The notes under the pieces were generated by a model that worked only from the letters and a program-made list of their open reading frames with translations, ran no database searches and was not told the DNA's origin. Below, piece by piece: positions 43,391-50,800 of a stretch of 64,000 bases of DNA. The DNA comes from Saprospiraceae bacterium (GTDB taxonomy: Bacteria; Bacteroidota; Bacteroidia; Chitinophagales; Saprospiraceae). Position 1 is the stretch's first letter. Each line of letters opens with the position of its first letter. The translations under genes and the position numbers were made by a program. The stretch lies in NCBI GenBank assembly GCA_028285545.1, contig JANQPA010000112.1, positions 124,001 to 188,000 of the forward strand. The letters are read 5' to 3'.

Positions 43391-43540
43391 AGTTGCGTCA
43401 ATTTAGCCCTGCACGCCTCCCATATTGTTTCAAAAAGGTTCATTATTGTTTCAAATTTGGGTTTAGGGCTTGTTTCCATCATTTTATTTGGGAAAAAACA
43501 GTCAAATCTTTATTTCTAGCTATTTTTAATCATAAAGCTT

Positions 43541-43600
43541 TTTTGACACAGACCTGAACAGAATGTTACTGACTTTCACTGCTTTTGTAAATGCTAAATA
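43541..43600. repeat. diverged TTTTGACAC-type repeat in the spacer before DUF3179 gene
   Basis: cttttttgacacagacctga...gactttcactgcttttgtaa resembles the repeats at 26073, 28428 and 37061. After it, 43648-43712 holds a loose heptad palindrome (gtagatgtggaagaagtata...tatacttccacctgcttc). The rest of the 43259-43747 spacer has no gene besides the leader described above. Confidence 0.45.
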
Positions 43601-43774
43601 AAACTTCTTCTAATTATTAGAACCAATTACTGCCTGTATGTAGATGTGGAAGAAGTATACAGCTGAATAAAGAATCAATATACTTCCACCTGCTTCTATT
43701 TACTTCTACTTAATTCGAATTTTGGGTAGCTTTTATTATTTACTTTTATGACAGAATTTAACATCATTAAAATC

Positions 43775-44590
43775 ATGAAAAAAACCATCACTATATTCCT
43801 ATTCTTTACTGCCTTAATTTTTGGATGCCAAAATCAAACCACAACTGCTCCTGAAGAAGAGGAACAAAAAGAAGAAGTCACTCCTAAACGCCAGCGCCCG
43901 GTGGCCCTTGAAAACGGCAAATTCTTTGAAACTAATGGCCGCAAAATGTTATGGGGTGGCAAAGATAGTAGTCAGCACTTTGATATTACTGATTATACAT
44001 TAAAGGATGAACAATTTCATTATGGCATCGGAAGGGAACGTTTTCCGGCCCTGTTAGCACCCGAGTTTATTTCAGTGGAAGATGCAGATACCGTCTGGCA
44101 TGATAGTACTCGTTTTTTAGTAGCTAGTCTAAACCATGAGATAAAAGCCTATTCCGTTAAAGATCTTACCCGCCATGAGGTTGTCAATGATGTTATTGGA
44201 GGTGAACCCATCATGGCTGTTTATTGCATATTGGCGGATCTGGGTGCTGTTTATGAAAGAACTTATGGGGATGAAGTCCTTACCTTTGCTCTTAGTGGTT
44301 ACACCTATTATGACGAAGAAGTCTGGGATGGCTTAGATGGTTTTATTTTGTGGGATAGAGACACTGAAAGCCTCTGGTGGCCTTTAATAGGTAAAGCGGT
44401 TTCCGGCCCTCTAAAAGGCGTCAAACTCTTAGAAATGGATCAAGCGCATTGGGAAGATACCGACTGGAAAACTGTAAAAGAAAAATATCCTTCTGCACAA
44501 GTTCTCCAATCAGGCCAGGATTATGATCGACCTAAGAGCTGGAAAAAGTTAGAGAATGTAGATAATATTGTAAATAATTATTCTTTATAG
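43775..44590 (+). CDS. DUF3179 family lipoprotein
   Basis: The frame opens at 43748, but ATG 43775 gives the lipoprotein signal MKKTITIFLFFTALIFGCQN (Cys18), so 271 residues. The DUF3179 domain is recognisable from HEIKAYSVKDLTRHEVVNDVIGGEPIMAVYCILADLGAVYERTYGDEVLTFALSGYTYYDEEVWDGLDGFILWDRDTESLWWPLIGKAVSGPLKG. The usual second Cys (or selenocysteine) of the YCPLCG-type motif is replaced by Leu-Ala-Asp, so any thiol-redox role is doubtful. It is exported and membrane-anchored. Confidence 0.85.
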   Translation: MKKTITIFLFFTALIFGCQNQTTTAPEEEEQKEEVTPKRQRPVALENGKFFETNGRKMLWGGKDSSQHFDITDYTLKDEQFHYGIGRERFPALLAPEFISVEDADTVWHDSTRFLVASLNHEIKAYSVKDLTRHEVVNDVIGGEPIMAVYCILADLGAVYERTYGDEVLTFALSGYTYYDEEVWDGLDGFILWDRDTESLWWPLIGKAVSGPLKGVKLLEMDQAHWEDTDWKTVKEKYPSAQVLQSGQDYDRPKSWKKLENVDNIVNNYSL

Positions 44591-44644
44591 AAGGTTACTT
44601 AGTCAGGGTTTGGGTATGATCTTTGTTTTTCAATTTTATAAATT

Positions 44645-44717
44645 GGTTCCACGGTTCCACGGTTCCACGGTTCCAGGGTAACTTGTAAACTTGTAAACTT
44701 GTAAACTTGTAAACTTA
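44645..44717. repeat. two adjacent octamer microsatellites
   Basis: Four copies of ggttccac/g (44645-44676) are followed after 4 bases by four and a half copies of acttgtaa (44681-44717). The array ends 9 bp before the ATG of the next gene, so copy-number change could alter its expression. Both units have a period of eight. Confidence 0.8.
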
Positions 44718-44726
44718 ATATATTCC

Positions 44727-45896
44727 ATGTTTAAAGGAGATAAAATAAAATTATATGAGGATGATTCCATGCTTTCGTTGGAGTACAAATGGTTTACTCC
44801 TTCAGCTTTTGGTTTAATCTTTTTCAGTGTTATTTGGTTTGCCTTCCTGGCTTTTTGGTACGGAATGGCCTTTGGTACCGGAGCACCCTGGATATTTTTT
44901 GTATTTCCTCTAATTCATGTTAGTGTCGGAATTTGGCTAGTCTACTACTCCATTTCTCTAATTCTTAATAAGACTAAAATTATTGTTTCTGACAATCAAT
45001 TGAATGTTATCCATTATCCAATTCCTTGGTATAAAGGGAATAAAAAATTCAATACGGATGAGTTTGATCAATTATATGTCAAAGAGAAAATCAATCGGGG
45101 CAAAAATTCTACTCAAAAATCCTACTCCATCCGCGCCAAATTAAAGAAAGGAAAAGATATTGAAATTGCCTCCATTGGTGGCCTGGAAAGCCAGGACGCC
45201 TTGCGAATAGAAGAGTATTTAGAACAATATCTGGGCATAGACAACATGCAGGTTAAAGGAGAATTTGGAAGCATAAGAAATGCCAGTGGCTCTCCACATC
45301 CTCGAAGAGTGAGGAGATCTTCACTTACTGGAATTATAGGCTCAATTTATAGTTTTGAAGTTGGTGAAGAAATTAACTATAAATCCATCCGACAGAAAGC
45401 CTCTCATTTAACTCAGTATGATTGGGATAATGGTAATTCAGATAAGTTATTTCAGTTTTTGGATAAGGATAATAACGACCGGTTGTTTTATCTAAAAAAA
45501 GACAGGGCTTTGATTGAATGCTTTGAAGAGGACATGTTAGATCTTCAGGAAAGTAGGAACATACCCTTTAACAATAGTTTTGCTCCCGATACCATAACTT
45601 TTAAAGGACAAAAGTTTTTTCTCAGTGAAAATACAAGTGGTAAAGCCTTTCTTACAGGAATTACTTTGCCTGTAGATGTCAAGCAATGGATTTATTTTAC
45701 CGAAGACAAAAGCACCTATCTACGCCTCGTCCTCAATAATGAAATGAAAAGTTTTTACATAGGTCAAAAAGCAGAAATGGAGCATTTTGAAACCTCCTTA
45801 GAAGAACCACAAGAGGATCAATTAGAACTTCGGGATCTGGACTATGATTTAGATGAAGAAAAACTCAGCAATTGGAAGGATGAGGATTTTGTGTAA
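44727..45896 (+). CDS. two-TM membrane protein with DUF4178-like C-terminal half
   Basis: 389 residues. Two transmembrane helices (FGLIFFSVIWFAFLAFWYGMAF, 28-50, and WIFFVFPLIHVSVGIWLVYYSISL, 55-80) are followed by a cytoplasmic beta-rich domain. The part GSIYSFEVGEEINYKSIRQKASHLTQYDWDNGNSDKLFQFLDKDNN looks like a DUF4178-type beta domain. The C-terminus is very acidic. The function is unknown. The gene is preceded by octamer microsatellites and followed by a perfect palindrome before the convergent OmpA gene. Confidence 0.6.
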   Translation: MFKGDKIKLYEDDSMLSLEYKWFTPSAFGLIFFSVIWFAFLAFWYGMAFGTGAPWIFFVFPLIHVSVGIWLVYYSISLILNKTKIIVSDNQLNVIHYPIPWYKGNKKFNTDEFDQLYVKEKINRGKNSTQKSYSIRAKLKKGKDIEIASIGGLESQDALRIEEYLEQYLGIDNMQVKGEFGSIRNASGSPHPRRVRRSSLTGIIGSIYSFEVGEEINYKSIRQKASHLTQYDWDNGNSDKLFQFLDKDNNDRLFYLKKDRALIECFEEDMLDLQESRNIPFNNSFAPDTITFKGQKFFLSENTSGKAFLTGITLPVDVKQWIYFTEDKSTYLRLVLNNEMKSFYIGQKAEMEHFETSLEEPQEDQLELRDLDYDLDEEKLSNWKDEDFV

Positions 45897-45897
45897 G

Positions 45898-45949
45898 TAA
45901 CAGACAAATTTATGTTGCGTCCTGCGACGCAACATAAATTTGTCTGTTA
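45898..45949. terminator. perfect 24-bp inverted repeat between convergent genes
   Basis: Arms 45898-45921 (taacagacaaatttatgttg...) and 45926-45949 are exact reverse complements with loop ctgc. It lies 2 bp after the stop of the plus-strand gene and 6 bp before the stop of the minus-strand PorE-like gene, so it is a shared bidirectional terminator. Confidence 0.85.
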
Positions 45950-45954
45950 TTAAA

Positions 45955-47910
45955 TTACTTTAAAATCACAAATTCCGTTCTCCTATTTTGTTGTCTGCCT
46001 TCTTCAGATTCATTAGAAGCAATGGGCTTGGTTTCTCCAAAACCTTTAAAGCTTAACCGATCATCTTTAATTCCTTTTTTTAGTAGGTAATCATAAACTG
46101 CCTTAGCTCGATTTTCAGATAAAACGAGGTTATCTTCTTCTTCACCAACATCATCTGTATGTCCATTGATTTGAATAAAAATGTTGGGGTTGTCCTTTAA
46201 TAGAGAATACAGTCGATTGAGTTCTTGCTGTGATGCATCAAGCAATTTGGCAGAGCCTGTTTCAAAAAACACATTTTTTAAAAGGATGGGAGTACTTTCT
46301 TCTTTGGGTACTTCATTTTCTTTTACAACAAGCTCTTTAGGTAGTGGCAATAGATTGACTTCAATTAAAAAGGGATCTTCCACCTTTGTACTTTTTTCTA
46401 AGGCAAAATTTTCTGAGTAAAAAGCGTAGCTCCTTTTCTCTACATTTAATGCATAATTAGAGCCTGTAGGCAAGCAAATTAAAAATCTGCCCTGGCGATC
46501 TGTAAAAGTGTTGGCAAATAATTGTCCAGTTTGCAAATCCGTTAGCTCTACACTTGCACTTAATGGTCTGCCTGTGACTTTGTCTTTTACAATTGCCTCA
46601 ACATAGGTCACAGGCCTGGGGCGAATTCCTGGTGGCATTTCAAATGTATATAAATCATTATCTCGCTGTCCGCTTTTTAATTGATCACTTGTAAAATAAG
46701 CCTGAGTTCCATCCAGGCTGATTGTTATTGCCCCTTCATTGGCATCTGTATTGATTGGATAGCCCAGGTTTTTGGGCTCTTGCCATTGCCCTTGGGCATT
46801 TTTTGTGCTAAGGTATAAATCGGAGCCCCCCATACCAGGATGGCCATCTGACATAAAATACATGGTCACCCCATCTGGGTGGATAAAAGGAGCCTGATCA
46901 TTATTTCCGGTATTAAGGGGAGTACCTGCATTTACAGGTTGAGTCCATTTACCATTTTCCTGCCTTTGGCTGTACCAAATGTCTCTCTTGCCAATGCCAC
47001 CAGTGCGATCACTAGCAAAATAGAGAATGCGGCCATCTGAAGACAGGGCAGGTTGAGATTCCCAGGAAGGCGTATTAATGGTTGAGCCCATGTTTTGAGG
47101 TCGTGTCCACCCTTTTTCTGTTTTTTCAGAGATATAAAGATCACAGCTACCAAAATCCCCTCTGCGATTACAGGCTGTAAAAACAATGGTTTTTCCGTCG
47201 GCAGAAATACTTTGAGCGCCTTCATTCATTGGGGTATTAATACTTTCTATTGGCTGCCCTTTTTGCCACTGTCCCTCTTTTTTAAGGCTGATGTATAAAT
47301 CTTCCTGTCTTCCCAATCGGCGGGTATAAATCAAGGAAGAACCATCTGCTGTAGGTACGGGAAGGGTTTCATCGGCCTCATTGGTATTGATGAATTCACT
47401 TATGGGTTGCGGATCAAAGGGTACTGGGTTTTTGATGGCTATGGCGGCAAACTTGGCATTTCGAAGGTATTGTTCTGCTTCAGTACGCAAAGAAGCTCTT
47501 CGAATATCCCCCTTTAAAAACTGTTCCATATTTTTTACAGAATCATCAAATTGCTTCCTTTTCCATTGGGTCACAGCAAGTTGAAACCACACAAAATTAT
47601 CATAACCGGGTGCTATTTGAAGAGCCTGCTGAAATCCATTTTCTGCTTTATCAAAAACTTTCTGATCATAATAGATGGAGGCTTTTAATAAGATGGCATT
47701 AATATAATTGGGTTGGTCCTTAATGGCTTTATCTAAAGCAGCAAGGGCTTTATCATACTCGCGCGCATTTACTGATTGTCGAGCCTTGGAATATTGCTTA
47801 CTGGCTTTATTGGAAGCAGTTTTCGTGGTGGTATACTCTTGAGCATAAGCTGAAGAAAAACATCCAGAAAAGAAGAAAAGAAAAAGGCAGAAAAAATTCG
47901 CAACACGCAT
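45955..47910 (-). CDS. PorE-like OmpA-family protein (TPR, PD40 propeller, regulatory domain, OmpA)
   Basis: 651 residues with a Sec signal (FFSGCFSSAYAQ, residue ~24). Order of domains: TPRs ~35-135 (KALAALDKAIKDQPNYINAILLKASIYY), a PD40/WD40-like beta propeller ~180-410 with repeats such as EGAQSISADGKTIVFTACNRRGD and SQPALSSDGRILYFASDRTGG, a carboxypeptidase-regulatory-like domain ~420-515, and a C-terminal OmpA domain ~545-650 (VFFETGSAKLLDASQQELNRL, INGHTDDVGEEEDNLVLSENRAKAVYDYL). This is the architecture of PorE, a peptidoglycan-binding periplasmic anchor of the type IX system. No other T9SS gene is adjacent. Confidence 0.85.
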   Translation of the reverse strand: MRVANFFCLFLFFFSGCFSSAYAQEYTTTKTASNKASKQYSKARQSVNAREYDKALAALDKAIKDQPNYINAILLKASIYYDQKVFDKAENGFQQALQIAPGYDNFVWFQLAVTQWKRKQFDDSVKNMEQFLKGDIRRASLRTEAEQYLRNAKFAAIAIKNPVPFDPQPISEFINTNEADETLPVPTADGSSLIYTRRLGRQEDLYISLKKEGQWQKGQPIESINTPMNEGAQSISADGKTIVFTACNRRGDFGSCDLYISEKTEKGWTRPQNMGSTINTPSWESQPALSSDGRILYFASDRTGGIGKRDIWYSQRQENGKWTQPVNAGTPLNTGNNDQAPFIHPDGVTMYFMSDGHPGMGGSDLYLSTKNAQGQWQEPKNLGYPINTDANEGAITISLDGTQAYFTSDQLKSGQRDNDLYTFEMPPGIRPRPVTYVEAIVKDKVTGRPLSASVELTDLQTGQLFANTFTDRQGRFLICLPTGSNYALNVEKRSYAFYSENFALEKSTKVEDPFLIEVNLLPLPKELVVKENEVPKEESTPILLKNVFFETGSAKLLDASQQELNRLYSLLKDNPNIFIQINGHTDDVGEEEDNLVLSENRAKAVYDYLLKKGIKDDRLSFKGFGETKPIASNESEEGRQQNRRTEFVILK

Positions 47911-48027
47911 AAGCCAATTTTTGATTTTAGTATTGTCTTATTAAGAACGACCAGAACATTAATTTTTATACAACTTAAGCTAGTCTTCACTAAAAATTAA
48001 GATTCATGGAAGTAATAGAAACATGTA

Positions 48028-48082
48028 GAGACAAATGGAGATATGTAGGGACAAATTGTCCCTACATATCTCCATTTGTCTC
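48028..48082. repeat. perfect 27-bp palindrome with a single-base centre
   Basis: Left arm 48028-48054 (gagacaaatggagatatgta...) and right arm 48056-48082 are exact reverse complements around one base (a). It lies between the TPR gene and the PorE-like gene, both on the minus strand. The core agagacaaatggaga is also in the palindrome at 15912-16044. A cruciform or a very long RNA hairpin is possible. Confidence 0.75.
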
Positions 48083-48122
48083 AATTTATCTCAAATTCAA
48101 AATAATTCAGGTTTCCTAAAAC

Positions 48123-48152
48123 AAAAAAGGTCACTAAATAGCGACCTTTTTT
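48123..48152 (-). terminator. intrinsic terminator of the TPR gene
   Basis: aaaaaaggtc (48123-48132) and gacctttttt (48143-48152) pair exactly, giving a short stem with A- and T-runs on either side. It starts 22 bp after the minus-strand TPR gene's stop. Confidence 0.75.
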
Positions 48153-48173
48153 ATTATCTCACTTAATTATCAA

Positions 48174-49190
48174 TTAAGCTATTTCTTCCAGCAATTTCGC
48201 TGCTCTTTGCGAACCGCGATTTGCTGCTTCTTTAAGATCTTCTTCGAAGCCGGATTTACCAGCTTCCTTTAGAGCCATACCTCTAAAATAAAGGCGATCA
48301 GCGGCTAGTGTCTCTTCTCCTTCATCTAATTGGATAGCTCTATCAAAAGCACCAATTGCATCGTTATGCCTTCCAACGGCGAAAAGAGCTTTGCCATAAT
48401 CAAAAAAGGCTTTTCCTAAATATTTATAGCTCGGGTGATCTTTGGCAAAATTACGTGAAGTGAAAAGTTTAAGTTCAAAGATTGCACCTTCATAGTCTTT
48501 AATGGCAAGGTGGCAATCAGCTTTAATTTTTCTAGACTTCCAGTAAATAGTCTGGAGAGGAATAGATCTTTTGATAGCTTTTTCCAAATCGGAAATAGCA
48601 GTTTCATAATCCTCTTTTACGATATAAACTAAAGATCTACCTAAATAAGCGGCTGCATAATTAGGATTTATATTAATGCACTTACTGAAATCGTAAATAG
48701 CATCATCAAAATTATTTAGCAAATAATTGACATGGCCTCTGCGCTCATATGCAAGTCCATGGCGTTCAAATTTATTAATGGCCCGGCTCAGTGCCTCCAT
48801 TGCTTCTATCTCACGTCCTTTTTCAGAGATCATTTCACGACCCAGTAAAAAGGACTGTACCGCCACTTTATCACTAACAGGCTCCGTAGTTTTATGCCTA
48901 AGTACCACACCATTGTCTACCATCCAAACACTCATACTTCCGGCGACGGCATATTGAGCAATAAATTCAATAAGGTTGATTGTGTTCCTCCAGCTTTTAT
49001 CTCCCCCCTTGGTAATATACCTAGGAATACGTAAAGCAAATCCTTCCTCATCGAGAAAGTCTTCCAACTTGATAAGAACATCTGATTTATAGTAGTTTTC
49101 AATTCGGTGTTCACACATTTTGACGAGGCGGTCAAAACTTCTCTGGGTACCGAACTCAAAATTGCCCGAGAAAATAGTTTTAAATTCCAT
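48174..49190 (-). CDS. TPR-repeat protein
   Basis: 338 residues. The N-terminal ~100 residues are an unrecognised alpha/beta domain (MEFKTIFSGNFEFGTQRSFDRLVKMCEHRIENYY, WMVDNGVVLRHKTTEPVSDKVAVQSFLLGREMISEKGREIEAMEAL). The rest is made of TPRs (AINKFERHGLAYERRGHVNYLLNNFDDAIYDFSKCININPNYAAAYLGRSLVY, NDAIGAFDRAIQLDEGEETLAADRLYFRGMALKEAG). No signal peptide is seen, so it is cytoplasmic. It is probably a scaffold; no partner can be named. Confidence 0.8.
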   Translation of the reverse strand: MEFKTIFSGNFEFGTQRSFDRLVKMCEHRIENYYKSDVLIKLEDFLDEEGFALRIPRYITKGGDKSWRNTINLIEFIAQYAVAGSMSVWMVDNGVVLRHKTTEPVSDKVAVQSFLLGREMISEKGREIEAMEALSRAINKFERHGLAYERRGHVNYLLNNFDDAIYDFSKCININPNYAAAYLGRSLVYIVKEDYETAISDLEKAIKRSIPLQTIYWKSRKIKADCHLAIKDYEGAIFELKLFTSRNFAKDHPSYKYLGKAFFDYGKALFAVGRHNDAIGAFDRAIQLDEGEETLAADRLYFRGMALKEAGKSGFEEDLKEAANRGSQRAAKLLEEIA

Positions 49191-49750
49191 TTTTAATAGC
49201 TTTTTCCCATGTGTTCATATTATAAGCGCCTAAATGACACATACTTATAACAAAGACTTAATACAAATGTTTTGTTCTGTTATAGTCTTCTCAAGTATAT
49301 ACCTAAAAACAGATCATTAAAAATAATGACTTAATAAGTGGTCCTTTTTTCCGCCTGAGGCGGACCAGAGATTATTCTTCAAGTGGTTTCGCAAGCAAAA
49401 ACCCGCTATCCAAACTAAAAAGTAAGGTTTAAAGCTAAGGTTACATGAAGGGCGCTCAAATGTTATCGTTGGATTTTCGAATGAGAAAGGAAAAATTTTA
49501 TCCCTCCTTTAAAACAAAAAAAATTGGATTGATAGAGAAAACTATCATCCATTTTGAAGTGATTAAAGAACGATTTTATCATAAGCGACCGGAATACAAA
49601 GATTCGGCTTTTTCTGCTAAAAAGCAAATAATAACTGAATATTAATTTAAATTTTATTTTTATTTATAAAAAAGTATTACTCAGTTATATTGCAATTATG
49701 CCAAAAACTCCACTGCATATTGTTAGAAACACCAAACATATGTTTTTCTT
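49191..49750. other. 560-bp intergenic region
   Basis: No supported gene. A triloop hairpin ccgcc-tga-ggcgg is at about 49352-49364, in the same style as the hairpins of the 196-197-bp repeats. A 66-codon open frame (49445-49645, plus) has a lysine-rich, AT-driven composition and no family features. The last 100 bp are AT-rich and may hold the terminator of the adhesin operon. Confidence 0.5.
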
Positions 49751-50779
49751 TTATGAATCCACCCAAATTTTACATCCTTCAGTACAATTCTGACAAATAT
49801 CAATATGTTCTCTGCCTCTCAAGAGCCACTTTCTAAACTCTTGATAGGCTGCTCCAAACCATATTTCCTTGAATGATTTTTCTCTTAAATCACCCAACTG
49901 ATGATGCGCATCTTTGTCAAAACAGCAGGGAACAATCCTTCCATCCCAGGTGATGACACAGGCATGCCACAACTTCCAACAATGATTAAGTAGTTGGTTT
50001 TTTAAACGGAAAGTTCCATCCTCCTGAATAGCATACCTGGAATACTTATCAATTGTTGGGATTAATGGATTGCCCTTTTCATAATCATATATCTGAGCAG
50101 TTTTAAACTTTACCTCATCAACTCCTATGTCTCTTGCTAGGGCTTGAACTTCTTCAATTTGATGTTCATTTGGTTTGACTACCAAGAATTGAAAAATTAT
50201 GTGAGGATGTTTTTTATTAAGTTTTCGTTTCCATTTTACAACATTTCTCGCCCCTTGTAACACGACTTCCAGCTTACCTTCTTTGCGATATTGTTCATAA
50301 ACATCCTGAGTCGTTCCATCCACTGAAATTATCAATCGATCAAGTCCTGATTCTATAGTTTTTCTGGCATTTTTATCATTGAGAAAATGCCCATTAGTCG
50401 AAGTGATGGTATAAATACCTTTTCTATTGGCGTATTTAACCATATCCAGAAAGTTGGGGTTAATGTAGGGTTCTCCCTGGAAATAAAATATGAGATAAAG
50501 GAGATGTTCATGGATTTCATCAATGACAGAAGTAAAAAAGTCCGTTTTCAAATTGCCGGTGTCACGGCTAAAAGACCTTAAACCACTGGGACATTCCGGG
50601 CAGCGAAGATTACAGGCTGTAGTGGGCTCAAAAGAAATCGAAAATGGAAGCCCCCATTGAATGGGTTTCCTTTGAAGTCGAGTTAAATAATAAGAACTTA
50701 ACACCTTGCCAATGTTCCACAGCTTTTTAAGGCTTAACTTTGAAACAAGCCGTGATAAATCATGAAAGTAAATGTGCAT
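49751..50779 (-). CDS. radical SAM/SPASM domain enzyme
   Basis: 342 residues. The radical SAM cluster motif is CNLRCPEC (Cys56, Cys60, Cys63) in FEPTTACNLRCPECPSGLRSF. Further conserved parts are FYFQGEPYINPNFLDMVKYA and STNGHFL, with the SPASM Cys set at CWKLWHACVITWDGRIVPCCFDKD and ICQNCTEGCKIW near the C-terminus. SPASM enzymes often modify peptides or proteins, or catalyse sugar dehydrogenation, with auxiliary Fe-S clusters. The start is 21 bp after the stop of the PD40-OmpA gene, so it is in the adhesin operon. No short precursor peptide is seen beside it. Confidence 0.9.
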   Translation of the reverse strand: MHIYFHDLSRLVSKLSLKKLWNIGKVLSSYYLTRLQRKPIQWGLPFSISFEPTTACNLRCPECPSGLRSFSRDTGNLKTDFFTSVIDEIHEHLLYLIFYFQGEPYINPNFLDMVKYANRKGIYTITSTNGHFLNDKNARKTIESGLDRLIISVDGTTQDVYEQYRKEGKLEVVLQGARNVVKWKRKLNKKHPHIIFQFLVVKPNEHQIEEVQALARDIGVDEVKFKTAQIYDYEKGNPLIPTIDKYSRYAIQEDGTFRLKNQLLNHCWKLWHACVITWDGRIVPCCFDKDAHHQLGDLREKSFKEIWFGAAYQEFRKWLLRGREHIDICQNCTEGCKIWVDS

Positions 50780-50800
50780 AATCGGCTGGACCCTTAAGCC

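Noticed and set aside
43345-43557. Plus-strand 70-codon frame opposite the sigma factor leader
   Set aside because: It runs antisense to the leader and into the dispersed repeat; composition is not protein-like.
49445-49645. Plus-strand 66-codon frame in the 49.2-49.75 kb spacer
   Set aside because: Lys/Ile/Phe-rich as expected from AT-rich non-coding DNA; no signal, motif or conserved context.
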